Shown in pieces: positions 1 through 9,948 of a stretch of DNA of 64,000 nucleotides. The notes below the pieces were generated by a model, which saw nothing but the letters and a program-made list of their open reading frames with translations, made no database searches and was not told the DNA's origin. Where the stretch lies: NCBI GenBank assembly GCA_013414795.1, contig CP058732.1, positions 856,501-920,500 on the forward strand, given 5' to 3'. Position 1 is the stretch's first letter. Each line of letters starts with the position of its first letter. This DNA comes from Candidatus Kapaibacterium sp. Lineage in GTDB: Bacteria; Bacteroidota; Ignavibacteria; Kapaibacteriales; UBA2268. The position numbers and the translations under genes were made by a program.

Positions 1-701
1 TTGACAATATTTGCAGAAACCTTCGATAACGTATCATTCTCGGAAACAATCTTTTGAACTGCTGTTCCAATTGGTATTGTTGGAGGTATGTCGTAGGTTT
101 GAGTCACTTTGTAAGTAGCGTCAAGTTCGGCAACATCTTTATCAGTAATATCAGGAAAATCGGTACCAAATTTTTTGATGATGTGGTACAATGCAATTTT
201 TTCGCTGGGCGAAAGGTATTCATAAGCAACCATTCCCGAGCCTGGAATGCCTTCTTGCAATGTTTTATACACCTGGGTTATGCTTCTTCCATTTTTCCAG
301 CCATCTTTCTCTGCGAAGTTTCTTGGGGGTGGATTTAAACCTTTTCCAGCGATACCGTCGCCTTGACCCTTTTCTCCGTGGCAAGTCGAGCAAGTTGTTT
401 TGTAAATTTCTTCTCCACGCTTCAACATTTCTTCGGTTGGTTGTTTGATTAGTTCAACCTTCACGCCTTCGACTTTTCTGCCAAGCGTTAGTTCAACATC
501 TTTAAACAATTTTGCTGGGTCTGGCTCATCGTAAGGTGTTTCGTTTCGATAGAACTGATCGATTTGATTGAGATAAACAAGACCAATTCCAAAAATAGCA
601 AGGAAGAATACAATGAACGAATAGCCAATTAGTCTCTTTGGGTCTTTAAAAACTTCTTTGAAATTAATTTCATCGTAAAAAAAGTCGAACAATTTCTTCA
701 T
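1..701 (-). CDS. Membrane-anchored monohaem cytochrome c (3' end outside window)
   Basis: The frame is open from an ATG at 699-701 to the window edge, giving 233 codons without a stop, so the C-terminus is missing. The N-terminus is short and charged, then a single hydrophobic segment (about residues 25-43) anchors a soluble domain outside the membrane. One CxxCH haem motif (CSTCH) lies near residue 110, and a Met in the context GIPGSGM about 60 residues later is a good sixth ligand. It follows actF in the same direction after 97 bp, so it probably belongs to the alternative complex III transcript. It could carry electrons from complex III to a terminal oxidase or be a subunit of such an oxidase; the oxidase would lie left of the window. 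The cytochrome c call is firm, the exact role is not. Confidence 0.85.
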   Translation of the reverse strand, partial: MKKLFDFFYDEINFKEVFKDPKRLIGYSFIVFFLAIFGIGLVYLNQIDQFYRNETPYDEPDPAKLFKDVELTLGRKVEGVKVELIKQPTEEMLKRGEEIYKTTCSTCHGEKGQGDGIAGKGLNPPPRNFAEKDGWKNGRSITQVYKTLQEGIPGSGMVAYEYLSPSEKIALYHIIKKFGTDFPDITDKDVAELDATYKVTQTYDIPPTIPIGTAVQKIVSENDTLSKVSANIV

Positions 702-800
702 TTTTATTTCCCAAAATTAAAATTTTGTTCACTCTAACAATATTTTTTAACGATTTTTTATGAAAATATTGTAATTTTTAATTTTGACCTAAACCTATTT

Positions 801-1988
801 TTACAAATGGAACTCAACACCTCGTCTCAATTTCGGGTCGCCTATCGGGACAAGATTGACTTTGCTCGCAACATAATAGAATACCATTATAAATAATCCT
901 AAACCAAGGACAATCGGTACCAACTCGAACCAGTTGAATGGAATACCATTTTTTGAAAAAGTTGGCATAACAACCCAAAACAAATCATAATAATGTGCAA
1001 AGAGTATCCAAAGTGCAGCAATTTTCAACCTTTTGGGGTCCATTTTTGCTGGTTGTGGAAGAAGAAGAATGTAGGGGACAATGAACTTTACAAGGATAAT
1101 TCCTATGGACATATAAAACCAAGAACCAACGCCTCGATTAATGAACCAAAAAGTTTCTTCGGGTAAATTTGCATACCATATTAACATAAATTGACTAAAA
1201 GCAATGTATGCCCAGAAATTCGTAAAACCAAAAAGCAAAGCACCCATACTGTAATAATGGTCTGGACCGAGACCTTCGACCAAGTAGCCCTTTTCATTCA
1301 ATAGGATTGAAATGTATGTAAATGCTCCAAGCGAAGCAAGAAAAGTCCCAGCAAAATAGTAAACGCCAAAAATGGTAGAATACCAATGCGGTTCAAGGCT
1401 CATCAACCAATCGATTGCAAAAAATGTCAACGATATTGCAAAAACAGGCATAAAAGCAGCCGAAACAATCGAATTTCGCTTGGTTAGTTTCTGGTCGGAT
1501 GTTGAGTCTTGCTTTCGAGAGTTACTAATAAATAGGTAATAAAACAAAAACCACAGAAATATAAAGACAACAGTGCGTATGATAAAGAATGTTTCGTTTA
1601 AATATGGGGCTTTATTTTTTAAAATCGTATCGTTTTGAACTGCTTCGATGTGTGTCCAATGATAAAGAGAATGAATATTCAAAATTATCGGTACAATTAA
1701 AATCGGAAGAACAAAAATTATCGCTGAATTAATTTCGGCAACTCTGCGAAAAGGCACACTCCATACTGCCCCAGTTAAATACTCAATTCCAATGAAGAAC
1801 AAAGAGCCAATACCAATGCTTGCGAGCCAGGTAGTCAGAACCACAAGATTAAAAGAAATACGTGCCGAGTCCACAAAAAAACCAGCAATGGTACCAAGCA
1901 AACCAACAACAAAAAGTAGCAAACCAAGGTTTAAAAGTTTTTTTGGCAGTGGCTTTTTGTGATACAAAATTTGTTGATTTTCTATCAT
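801..1988 (-). CDS. actF: Alternative complex III subunit ActF (NrfD-like quinone-binding membrane protein)
   Basis: This 395-residue polytopic membrane protein has about ten hydrophobic segments and the NrfD/PsrC-like character of ActF. In the complex it is the second large quinol-side membrane subunit, paired with ActC. Its ATG overlaps the stop of actDE by 4 bp, so the two are translationally coupled. Order and orientation match the actABCDEF operon known from Rhodothermus and Flavobacterium. No haem motif is present, as expected. The C-terminus is short and ends near a conserved-looking GDPKLRRG stretch. The function rests on family likeness and on the complete operon around it. Confidence 0.9.
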   Translation of the reverse strand: MIENQQILYHKKPLPKKLLNLGLLLFVVGLLGTIAGFFVDSARISFNLVVLTTWLASIGIGSLFFIGIEYLTGAVWSVPFRRVAEINSAIIFVLPILIVPIILNIHSLYHWTHIEAVQNDTILKNKAPYLNETFFIIRTVVFIFLWFLFYYLFISNSRKQDSTSDQKLTKRNSIVSAAFMPVFAISLTFFAIDWLMSLEPHWYSTIFGVYYFAGTFLASLGAFTYISILLNEKGYLVEGLGPDHYYSMGALLFGFTNFWAYIAFSQFMLIWYANLPEETFWFINRGVGSWFYMSIGIILVKFIVPYILLLPQPAKMDPKRLKIAALWILFAHYYDLFWVVMPTFSKNGIPFNWFELVPIVLGLGLFIMVFYYVASKVNLVPIGDPKLRRGVEFHL

Positions 1989-3124
1989 TGAACATCCTCC
2001 TGTTTTGCATTTAAAGAGCGTTGCAATGCACGAATGTATAGTACTATTGCCCAGCGTTCTTTTTCAGTTAATTGCTTTGCATACGAAGGCATCACATTCT
2101 GTCCTTCAACAATTACGTGGTAAATCCTGCCGTCGCTCCAGGTTCGAACTTTTTCAGAATGCAAACTTGGTGGATTGGGGAATTGTCCATTTAGGTGGCT
2201 ATCGCCTTCGCCACGCCAACCGTGGCAAGGACTGCAAAATGTATTGTATTTTTCTTGGCCAAGTGCCAAATTTTCTTTTGTCGGCAACAATGGATTTATC
2301 AACTTTGCCCCAGCCTCCTCGGGCTTACCTTTAAAAGGATAATAAATATCACCTCGGGCAACAGTTCCTGGAACAGGTTTTCGCATTCCAAATCCATCGG
2401 CAAAAAATGTCGAGGATTCTTGTGGTCCCAGTCGAAATTGGTTCAACATAAAGTCGAAAGGAGGCATATACAAAATCTTGTTATTAAATAAATAGCCAAC
2501 AGCGGAGGTCAGAACAGCAATAACCACAAGAAAAGTAATAAATTTCCAATCGAAAACTTTTGGTTTGTAGGCGACTTCTTCCTCTTGATAATAAATATCC
2601 AAAATTTGGTCTGGTTCGAATTCCTGAAAAAGTGCTTTAACTTTTTCGTAGTCGAAATTTTTGTCTTTTGCTTCGATTACAATCCCGCAATGGTCGACAG
2701 AAACTTTCTTCATATATTCTGTGTCGTGGAGCGGATGCCTATTATTAGGAAATTTAAATATTATAAAAAGCATAACGATAGCAGTTCCAACCGAAGCAAG
2801 CAAAACCGTAAGTTCGAAAAGTACAGGCACGAAGGCTGGGAAAGAAAACCACGGCTTACCCCCGATAGTTAGCGGATAATCAACAGACATCGTCCACCAG
2901 GTGAAAAACACGCCAAAAGATGTTCCAGTTAGCCCCAAAATCAATGCGATATAACCAAGTGGAGACCATTTAAGTCGCATTAAACGTGGAAGCCCGTGCA
3001 AAGGATATGATGAATGAACATCCCAATTTTTGTATCCAAGTTCAACTATTTTCTTCGCAAGTTTTACCAACTTGTTTGGGTCTTTAAATAATGCTCCAAG
3101 TGCATACAAATTGTTAGACACCAT
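1985..3124 (-). CDS. actDE: Fused ActD-ActE subunit of alternative complex III (DUF3341 + monohaem cytochrome c)
   Basis: The 379-residue protein joins two subunits that are separate in the best-studied complexes. Residues about 1-185 are ActD-like (DUF3341), with two membrane segments near 57-78 and 95-122. A third membrane segment near 198-216 leads into an ActE-like domain with the stretch RKPVPGTVARG, one haem motif CSPCH near residue 300, and an axial Met in NVMPSY near 345. Known ActE proteins are generally lipid-anchored; here the third membrane helix replaces the lipid anchor. A clear ribosome site (GAGGT) precedes the ATG. It starts 10 bp after actC and overlaps actF by 4 bp. The continuous frame across both domains is seen directly; the electron-transfer role is family knowledge. 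Confidence 0.92.
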   Translation of the reverse strand: MVSNNLYALGALFKDPNKLVKLAKKIVELGYKNWDVHSSYPLHGLPRLMRLKWSPLGYIALILGLTGTSFGVFFTWWTMSVDYPLTIGGKPWFSFPAFVPVLFELTVLLASVGTAIVMLFIIFKFPNNRHPLHDTEYMKKVSVDHCGIVIEAKDKNFDYEKVKALFQEFEPDQILDIYYQEEEVAYKPKVFDWKFITFLVVIAVLTSAVGYLFNNKILYMPPFDFMLNQFRLGPQESSTFFADGFGMRKPVPGTVARGDIYYPFKGKPEEAGAKLINPLLPTKENLALGQEKYNTFCSPCHGWRGEGDSHLNGQFPNPPSLHSEKVRTWSDGRIYHVIVEGQNVMPSYAKQLTEKERWAIVLYIRALQRSLNAKQEDVQ

Positions 3125-3134
3125 AATTACCTCA

Positions 3135-4496
3135 TTAATGATGACCTGGTTGTGAACCTTTAATAACTGCTTTCACTTCAGAAATCGAAACAACTGGTAG
3201 CGAGCGAATGAAGAGAATCACAAGCGTGAAGAACAGACCAAAACTACCAAGCAAAATTCCAATATCGACAAGGGTTGGCTTGTAATAATCCCAGTTGGAT
3301 GGCAAAAAGTCCTTGGAAAGAGTGGTAACAACAATCACAAATCTTTCGAACCACATACCAACATTAACCAAAACGCCAATTATGAACATTGGAACAATGC
3401 TTCGACGAATCTTTTTAAACCAGAAAAGTTGAGTAAAAATAACATTGCAAGAGACCATAATCCAGTAAGCCCAAGCGTAATTACCAAAGGCTCGATTAAG
3501 GAAAACAAAAGATTCAAGCGGATTTCCGCTATACCAAGCGATAAAGAATTCCACTCCATAGGCATAGCCAACCATCATACCAGTGGCAAGCATAACTTTG
3601 TTCATCTTTTCAAGCGTATCCAAAGTTATTATGTGTTCAAGATTGAAAATCTTTCGAACGATAATTAAAACATTTTGCACCATTGCAAAACCCGAGAAAA
3701 CCGCACCAGCAACGAAATAGGGCGGAAAGATTGTCGTATGCCAACCTGGTAGGATTGATACTGCAAAGTCGAAACTTACTATTGTATGTACCGAAAGAAC
3801 CAGGGGCGTTGCAAAGCCAGCAAGAATAAGATATATCATTTCATAATGGTTCCAATGTCGATTTGAATGACGCCAACCGAGACTGAAAATCGAATAAATC
3901 ACTTTCTTGATCTTGCTTGTAGTTCTATCCCGCAACATTGCAAGGTCGGGAATAAGACCAATGTACCAAAAAACAAACGATACAGTTAAATAGGTCGAAA
4001 CAGCAAAAACGTCCCAAATCAGTGGGGAAGTGAAATTAACCCACAAATGATGCTGATTTGGCAAGGGGAAAAGATAACCAGCAAGCCAGGGTCGCCCAGT
4101 GTGAATCAACGGAAACAATCCAGCAGTAATGACAGCAAAGATTGTCATCGCTTCGGCAAATCGAGCGATACCAGTTCTCCATCTTTGTCGAAAAAGGAAA
4201 AGAATTGCGGAAATCAATGTGCCAGCGTGTCCGATGCCAACCCAGAATACAAAATTTACAATTGGTACAGCCCAACCAACTGGTTGATTGTTGCCCCAAA
4301 GTCCAATTCCGTAGTAGAAAGAGTAGCCCAAACACACAGCACCAATAAGTAGCAAAGTCGAGGAAATTCCAAGTGCAATATAGTATTTCCAAGTTGGTTT
4401 GGTTTCGAGTGGTTTTGCTATTGCATCATTAACAGCCGAATGGGAAGGCTTGCCTTCAACTACTTCTGGTTCAATTGTATAGTCGATATTGCTCAC
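3135..4496 (-). CDS. actC: Alternative complex III subunit ActC (NrfD/PsrC family)
   Basis: This is a 453-residue integral membrane protein with about ten transmembrane segments, of the NrfD/polysulfide-reductase C type. ActC is taken to form the quinol-oxidising site together with ActB. The start is GTG at 4494-4496, overlapping the actB stop as GTGA. A strong AGGAGG lies six bases upstream, which settles this start. A hydrophilic N-terminus of about 35 residues precedes the first helix. It sits between actB and actDE in the usual operon order. Nothing in the reading frame suggests damage. Confidence 0.93.
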   Translation of the reverse strand: MSNIDYTIEPEVVEGKPSHSAVNDAIAKPLETKPTWKYYIALGISSTLLLIGAVCLGYSFYYGIGLWGNNQPVGWAVPIVNFVFWVGIGHAGTLISAILFLFRQRWRTGIARFAEAMTIFAVITAGLFPLIHTGRPWLAGYLFPLPNQHHLWVNFTSPLIWDVFAVSTYLTVSFVFWYIGLIPDLAMLRDRTTSKIKKVIYSIFSLGWRHSNRHWNHYEMIYLILAGFATPLVLSVHTIVSFDFAVSILPGWHTTIFPPYFVAGAVFSGFAMVQNVLIIVRKIFNLEHIITLDTLEKMNKVMLATGMMVGYAYGVEFFIAWYSGNPLESFVFLNRAFGNYAWAYWIMVSCNVIFTQLFWFKKIRRSIVPMFIIGVLVNVGMWFERFVIVVTTLSKDFLPSNWDYYKPTLVDIGILLGSFGLFFTLVILFIRSLPVVSISEVKAVIKGSQPGHH

Positions 4497-7400
4497 GCTT
4501 TATCCTCCTGTTTTTTGTTCCTCAATTTTGCAATGTATGTAACATTTGGCTTAATATTCAATTCTTCCAATACAAAATAGCCAAGTTTATGGTTACGCCA
4601 GTAGTAAACTTCGGATTCTTTGTCGTGCATATCCCCAAAGATAATTGCATCGGCTGGACAGGCTTCCTGGCAAGCAGTTTTGACATCGCTTCCCTTCAAT
4701 TCTCGTCCTTCTGCCAAAGCGTTCTGCCTTGCTTCTGTAATTCTTTGAATGCAGAAGGTACATTTCTCCATCACGCCACGGGAACGAACCGTAACCTCGG
4801 GGTTGTTTAGCAATCTTAACGAGTCTTGGTAGAAGAAACCGTTGGCAAAATGATCTCTGAAATCGTAGAAATTAAATCTTCGCACCTTGTACGGACAGTT
4901 ATTGGAACAATATCTTGTACCAACGCAACGATTGTACACCATTTGATTCAATCCATCGGGGCTGTGATTTGTAGCAACTACTGGGCAAACATTCTCGCAA
5001 GGAGCGTCGTCACAATGTTGACATAGCATTGGTTGAAGGCTTACTTCTGGATTATCGGGGGTTCCGCTGAAATAGGTGTCAACACGAATCCATTGCATTT
5101 CCCTTCCACGCATAACTTGGTCTTTGCCAACAACAGGGACATTGTTTTCTACGTTGCAAGCAGAAATGCAAGCACCACAGCCAATGCACTTGTTTAAATC
5201 AATTGCCATTGCCCATTTGACGCCAGTGTATTTAATTTCTGGTATGATGGACAATTTCTCTTCCACACGGTGAATTTTGAATTTACCATTTAGATATTCC
5301 TCTACGGTACCTTCTTGGATGATATGTCTCGACTTATGCAAATCTTTAACAAAAGTATCATTTAGTGAATGATGTTCAACAGTGCTGGCAAGTTGATATT
5401 TTCGATTTAACTTTTGAATTTTCACGTTGGTCAAAACATAACCATTGGAAAAATTCTCCTTCGAAAGCAAAGCAATAGGATCGAAACCGACATTTTCGCC
5501 AATTGCACCAGTAACCTTTCTCCCAAAGCCAGCCTCGATTGCAAGGGTCTTGGTTGCAATTCCTGGCACAATGAAAACTGGGGCTTCGAGTTTCTTACCA
5601 TCTGCTTGAACCTCTACGAAGTCTCCAGAGTTGAGTGCCAAACTTTTGGCTTCGGTTTCCGAAATAGCAAGGTAATTATCCCAAGTAACTTTTGTAATCG
5701 GATGCGGAAGTTCAAGAAGCCAGGGATTGTTTGCAAATCGTCCATCTCCAATAAAATATGGCTTCTTGACAATCAATGTCCAGGAAGTTTCTTGGGGATT
5801 AATTGCGATTTTATCTAAACTTTGATAATTGCAAACCAAAGGCTGTGGTTCGATTTGTTCCAATTTGAATACTCCATCGTGGAGAACCGAAAACCAAAAC
5901 TGTTCGAATGCAACTCCTGAATTTGATTTCGGATAAATTTCATTTTGCCAGAAATTTTGCAAATATTTATGATAATTGTCATAGATCATTTTCCCATCGA
6001 CAAGAGAAAGAATTATGCTTTCTTTCTGATACGTTTCGTAAAGTGGCTCGATTACTGGTTGAGCAAGAGAATAAAGCCCCCAACCATTGTAAAAGTCGCC
6101 CCAACTTTCGAAGTTATGGCTTATGGGTAGAATGTGTGTTGAATGTTCTGCTGTTTCATTTTGAGATTCAGCCATTGTAAACACGTAAGAAACTTTGCTA
6201 AATGCATTTGCAAGGTCAATATCCTTCGAGAAATGGAAAACTGGGTTACAATCCAAATTAATCACAAGCCCTACTTGTCCTGATTTCATTTTTTCCGAAA
6301 GGGCGACAAAATCAACGACTCTGTTGTTCGGCAACACTGGCTTTGGAGCAATTCTATAGCATTTTGTATTTCCCAGAATTTCATTGAGAAGGAAGCCAAG
6401 GTAATGGACCTCGTATGGAACAGAATCGCCAGTTACAACCGCCGATTTGCCTTGATTTTCGAGCAAATCACTTACAATAGATTGCAATGAAGAAAACTTT
6501 ATGCCATTTTGCCTTGCAAAATCTTCTAAATTGAAACCTGAAAACTTTGCATTTAATTTAGATACTGGAACACTTGTGTTAACTAATTTTCCAGAGTGTT
6601 GTGTAACAATTTCATTAATTAAACTTGCCAGGAAAGTCGTAAATTGGCTTGGGTTCAATGGAATACGATAATCCGCATTAGCACCAGTAAGAGTGAAATC
6701 AGACTCAATTGCATAGAATCGATTAAATTCTTTTGCATTATCAACGTTTCGATTGGCAACAAACTCACGGATATTCTTAATGAAACTACCTTCGGTAGCA
6801 AGGAAATTACTTTCGATCGAAAGAATGACTTTCGCTTTGGAAAAATCAACCTCAAGCATTGGAGTATTCGGATAGAGTTCTTCCCAGGCTTTTTCTTTGG
6901 CGTACGGCTCTAAAAATTCGTATGTGTAAATTTTTGTCGTAGGATATTTTTGTTGAAACTCATTCAAAATCTTTGCAAATGAGGGAGAGAAAATTGGTTT
7001 GGAGATAATTGAAATTTCTTTCCCATGGGAAGATGCTTCGGTTACTGCTCTAATCAAATCGGAATAAACAGCCGTAAAACCTACTTCCTGCAATGTGTTG
7101 TTTCGTCGAACATATGACTTTTTGTACCTTTCAGGGTCGTAAAGATTTAGTATTGCTGCTTGTCCAGTTGCACAAATTTTACCCTTGTTACCAGGATGGT
7201 CTGGGTTGCCGTCAACTTTAATTGGTCTTCCTTCCCGTGTCTTAATAAGTATACCACAATGATTTGCACATCCAGTACAAGTCGAGGAGTAGTAATTTGC
7301 CTTACCAGGAAGTACGTTTTCTGGCTTTTGATTGTAAGGAACAATTGCTCCTTTGTCTCGATAATTTTTGCAAGCAGTAGTTGCAACAGCAACTGTTGCA

Positions 7401-7555
7401 GCAGAAATAGCAAGGAATTTCCTTCGCGACAAGCCTTTCAACTTGTTTGGGTCGAATTCCTCTTTAATGTCACTTGGGAATTCGGTTTGTTTAAGCATTT
7501 GACTTTTGGCGGGGAATTTTAGTTCCTCAACACTTTTCCAATATTTTCTATCCAT
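4493..7555 (-). CDS. actB: Alternative complex III subunit ActB (iron-sulfur, molybdopterin-oxidoreductase-like)
   Basis: The 1,020-residue protein starts at the ATG at 7553-7555, which gives the typical [10 protein letters not shown]-terminus. A TTG 24 bases upstream is possible but less likely. Near residue 45 there is a Tat-like signal (SRRKFL, then a hydrophobic run ending TTAC). A molybdopterin-oxidoreductase-like domain fills the first two thirds; homologues are reported to lack molybdenum. The C-terminal third carries four cysteine clusters ([39 protein letters not shown]...CQEAC), matching three [4Fe-4S] and one [3Fe-4S] cluster in known complexes. A further N-terminal CTGCANHC set with a later Cys is also visible. 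The subunit passes electrons from quinol to the cytochromes. Confidence 0.94.
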   Translation of the reverse strand: MDRKYWKSVEELKFPAKSQMLKQTEFPSDIKEEFDPNKLKGLSRRKFLAISAATVAVATTACKNYRDKGAIVPYNQKPENVLPGKANYYSSTCTGCANHCGILIKTREGRPIKVDGNPDHPGNKGKICATGQAAILNLYDPERYKKSYVRRNNTLQEVGFTAVYSDLIRAVTEASSHGKEISIISKPIFSPSFAKILNEFQQKYPTTKIYTYEFLEPYAKEKAWEELYPNTPMLEVDFSKAKVILSIESNFLATEGSFIKNIREFVANRNVDNAKEFNRFYAIESDFTLTGANADYRIPLNPSQFTTFLASLINEIVTQHSGKLVNTSVPVSKLNAKFSGFNLEDFARQNGIKFSSLQSIVSDLLENQGKSAVVTGDSVPYEVHYLGFLLNEILGNTKCYRIAPKPVLPNNRVVDFVALSEKMKSGQVGLVINLDCNPVFHFSKDIDLANAFSKVSYVFTMAESQNETAEHSTHILPISHNFESWGDFYNGWGLYSLAQPVIEPLYETYQKESIILSLVDGKMIYDNYHKYLQNFWQNEIYPKSNSGVAFEQFWFSVLHDGVFKLEQIEPQPLVCNYQSLDKIAINPQETSWTLIVKKPYFIGDGRFANNPWLLELPHPITKVTWDNYLAISETEAKSLALNSGDFVEVQADGKKLEAPVFIVPGIATKTLAIEAGFGRKVTGAIGENVGFDPIALLSKENFSNGYVLTNVKIQKLNRKYQLASTVEHHSLNDTFVKDLHKSRHIIQEGTVEEYLNGKFKIHRVEEKLSIIPEIKYTGVKWAMAIDLNKCIGCGACISACNVENNVPVVGKDQVMRGREMQWIRVDTYFSGTPDNPEVSLQPMLCQHCDDAPCENVCPVVATNHSPDGLNQMVYNRCVGTRYCSNNCPYKVRRFNFYDFRDHFANGFFYQDSLRLLNNPEVTVRSRGVMEKCTFCIQRITEARQNALAEGRELKGSDVKTACQEACPADAIIFGDMHDKESEVYYWRNHKLGYFVLEELNIKPNVTYIAKLRNKKQEDKA

Positions 7556-7752
7556 TTGAAACCTTTTTTTGTCTTTCAACAGCGTTGGAGTTTATTTTTA
7601 CATTTAGATTGGAAGAAAATGATGATTGGTTGTTTAAATTTTTTTGAGTTTCCACAATCGAAATATTACTGTCTTTTAAATTTTTTGGCATAAATTTGGC
7701 AAATATCTTTCTTCGATTAAATTTAATGCCCATACCGATACCTACAAAATAG
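7556..7752 (-). other. Gap between actA and actB
   Basis: This 197-bp stretch separates actA from actB in an operon whose other junctions overlap or lie within 10 bp. I see no ribosome site followed by a convincing protein. A 74-codon frame crosses it but takes its start from inside actA and its stop from inside actB. It may hold a processing site or an internal promoter, but no recognisable element is visible. Confidence 0.4.
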
Positions 7753-8334
7753 TTATCTATGGCAAGCACCACAAAATTCTGGTCCTTTATTCACTTTGCC
7801 TGCCAATTCTGGCATTTTTGCGTGTGGATTGCGATGGCATTCCAAGCAAGCACCCATAGTAAATCGTTGGACTTGTTGGATCTTATCCATTTTTGCAACA
7901 TCTCCGTGGCAATATTTACAATCGATTCCCCTATTGACGTGCACGCTATGATTGAAGTAAGCAAAATCGCCAAGTCGGTGCACTCTTTTCCATTGAAGGG
8001 GTCGTTCGTCCGCGTAAAATTGCGCCAGTTTCAAAATTTCTGGTCGGTCCTTACGCGCTATTGTATGACAATTCATACAAATATCTGTTGATGGAACTGT
8101 TGCAAATCGTCCTTTATCCACACTGATATGGCAATACTTACAATCGATTTGCATATTGCCTGCGTGAAGTTTATGCGAAAAGGCAACAGGTTGATCTGGC
8201 ATATACCCGACCCCGTCCCGTTCAGGACGAGACACAAAAAAAGTAACCAAATAGGCAACTGCAACCACAAATACAGTTACAGGAAGCCTTACCTTTAATA
8301 TGTAATCGAGTTGAGATTTACGCACTTCAAACAC
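7753..8334 (-). CDS. actA: Alternative complex III subunit ActA (pentahaem cytochrome c)
   Basis: This 193-residue protein has one N-terminal membrane segment (about residues 17-35). Five CxxCH haem motifs follow: CKYCH, CMNCH, CKYCH, CLECH and CGACH, the last one residue from the end. Five haems are the hallmark of ActA, which forms the periplasmic electron wire of alternative complex III. The start is GTG at 8332-8334 with only a weak upstream AGG. It is the first gene of the operon. A TATTTTTG sequence on the minus strand (8366-8373) resembles a Bacteroidota -7 element, but I see no matching -33 element. Confidence 0.94.
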   Translation of the reverse strand: MFEVRKSQLDYILKVRLPVTVFVVAVAYLVTFFVSRPERDGVGYMPDQPVAFSHKLHAGNMQIDCKYCHISVDKGRFATVPSTDICMNCHTIARKDRPEILKLAQFYADERPLQWKRVHRLGDFAYFNHSVHVNRGIDCKYCHGDVAKMDKIQQVQRFTMGACLECHRNPHAKMPELAGKVNKGPEFCGACHR

Positions 8335-8693
8335 CTAAATAACTTACAAAATGCATACAAATTTACAAAAATAAGAAAAAAAAGTATTTTTAAAAATTTT
8401 GAAATAAATTTTTTGAAACTTTTTAGATTATAATAACTTATTTAAACTCAATTTTCTAAAATTCGACTAAATTTTTTTTTAATTTAACTAAAAGAAATTT
8501 GTTCCAAAATGGTTTCAATAATTTCAAAGTTTGCTCGTTTATTATAGTGATGCTTTTGAGTAATATTGCTTTTATTAAAGAGTAGTTACCCATTATGATT
8601 TCAACGGTATCCTTTCCAGACTCCGATTTGTTCGATTGATTCAAAAGCATCACATCAGTCGAACTTTTTGTTAAACAAATCAAAGGAGTTTTA
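8335..8693. other. Divergent intergenic region upstream of actA and the ARPP-1 gene
   Basis: These 359 bp carry no convincing gene. The actA-side half (8335-8470) is extremely A/T rich and should hold the act promoter. The other half holds a long-spaced inverted repeat (see 8547-8653) and ends in a good ribosome site, AAAGGAG, five bases before the ATG at 8694. The leader of the rightward gene may be unusually long. Confidence 0.6.
8547..8653. repeat. Perfect 13-bp inverted repeat with 81-bp spacer in the leader of the ARPP-1 gene
   Basis: GTGATGCTTTTGA at 8547-8559 is the exact reverse complement of TCAAAAGCATCAC at 8641-8653. The arms could pair in RNA and enclose 81 bases ending 40 bases before the start codon of the next gene. 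The arms do not extend beyond 13 bp. A structured leader, a small RNA or ends of a tiny element are all possible. Both arms were read directly; any function is open. Confidence 0.6.
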
Positions 8694-9707
8694 ATGGATA
8701 CAGCAGTTGCATCTCTGATTTCCAAAATCGAATTTGGAAATCCCATTTCTTTCGAAAGTATGACTGTTATTCCTCTCTTCGTCAATTCCAACGGTTCTCA
8801 TCTTGACTTTTTATCCTTGAACGAGGCAATCGAGTCCAAAAGTCTTGAAATCACAGAAACTTCCGCCTCTGGAACAGTTCCTTTTCTTCTGGCGAAAAAT
8901 TTCGGCGAAAAACCAGTTGTTATCCTCGAGGGTGAAGAAATAATCGGCTTGAAACAGAACCGTATTCTTAATACAACTGTTGTAATCAAAGAAAAAAGCG
9001 AAACCAAAATTCCCGTGAGTTGTTGCGAGTCTGGTCGTTGGGGATATCGATACCCTTATACTACGTCAGGAACATTTGTGAGTAGTTCCAATAGTAAAGA
9101 AAATGAACCAGTTCTACCCGAAATCGATTCAAATAGCATTGCACCCGCACTGTTGCGAGCCTCAAAAATTGACCAAGTTACAAAACATTTGAGAGAAGAT
9201 AAAAATTATCACTCAAACCAAAGTGAGGTTTGGGCTCTTATTGATAACTATCATAATCGTTTGGGAACCCACAGCCAAACTTCTGCATTGCAAGATGCTT
9301 TTGAGAAAAAAAGGATCGATATTCATACTTATGTGAAATCCTTCCCTATGATGGAAAAACAAAAAGGTGTTTTGGTTTTATTCAACGGCGAGCCAGTTGG
9401 AATGGATTTGTTCTACTCCGAAAAGTTCTATTCCAAAGTGCACGAAAAACTTATTCGTGGGTATAGTTTCGATGCTACTTTAGTAGAAAAAGAAGCGAAG
9501 GAATTCGACCCAATTGCAGTTGCAAAAGACTTTTTCGATTTAATTTTAAATTCCAACGAAACAAAGCACCAATCGGCAACCTACGGTTGGGATATTCGCT
9601 ACGAAAGCGACAAAATTGCTGGCTTTTCAATACTTTACGATAACGTCGTAGTCCACTCGGCATTTTTCTCCCTAACGCAACGTGGTAGACCAATGATTAG
9701 ATATTGA
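8694..9707 (+). CDS. ARPP-1 domain protein of unknown function (DUF6569-type)
   Basis: The 337-residue protein has no signal peptide or membrane segment and looks cytoplasmic. Its sequence, with the stretch VVILEGEEIIGLKQNRIL near residues 80-97, fits the ARPP-1 domain family, named for association with ADP-ribosylglycohydrolase and rhodanese/phosphatase domains. That family has no settled biochemical role. The ribosome site AAAGGAG and ATG are clear. It is transcribed alone, away from the act operon, behind a long leader with an inverted repeat, and ends just before a hairpin at 9728-9749. The family assignment is from memory of its motifs. Confidence 0.7.
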   Translation: MDTAVASLISKIEFGNPISFESMTVIPLFVNSNGSHLDFLSLNEAIESKSLEITETSASGTVPFLLAKNFGEKPVVILEGEEIIGLKQNRILNTTVVIKEKSETKIPVSCCESGRWGYRYPYTTSGTFVSSSNSKENEPVLPEIDSNSIAPALLRASKIDQVTKHLREDKNYHSNQSEVWALIDNYHNRLGTHSQTSALQDAFEKKRIDIHTYVKSFPMMEKQKGVLVLFNGEPVGMDLFYSEKFYSKVHEKLIRGYSFDATLVEKEAKEFDPIAVAKDFFDLILNSNETKHQSATYGWDIRYESDKIAGFSILYDNVVVHSAFFSLTQRGRPMIRY

Positions 9708-9727
9708 GAATTAATAAACTTCTTTTA

Positions 9728-9755
9728 GAGGCTGTCGCAAGGCAGCCTCGGTTTT
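9728..9755 (+). terminator. Hairpin terminator after the ARPP-1 gene
   Basis: GAGGCTG (9728-9734) pairs with CAGCCTC (9743-9749) around an 8-base loop, 20 bp after the stop codon. A modest T-rich tract (GGTTTTATTG) follows. This is an intrinsic terminator of ordinary shape. Confidence 0.75.
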
Positions 9756-9948
9756 ATTGTTTCAATTGCTTTATAAAATCCTAAATCAAAATCGCACAAA
9801 GAAATTGACCTATCCAACCCAATATCATTCGTAAAAATTTTTTTGTAGGAAAATTTAAACTGTTTTTTTAATTTGTATTTACTTAAAGAAATTTTTAAGA
9901 AATTTCAATGCAAACATTAAATGTCAACCTAAGTCAAAATCCCAATAG

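Noticed and set aside
7548-7772. 74-codon minus-strand frame between actA and actB
   Set aside because: It starts inside actA and ends inside actB, has no ribosome site, and its composition is not protein-like.
8456-8791. 111-codon minus-strand frame in the leader of the ARPP-1 gene
   Set aside because: It is antisense to the start of a real gene, and its tail is low-complexity Lys/Leu from A/T-rich DNA.
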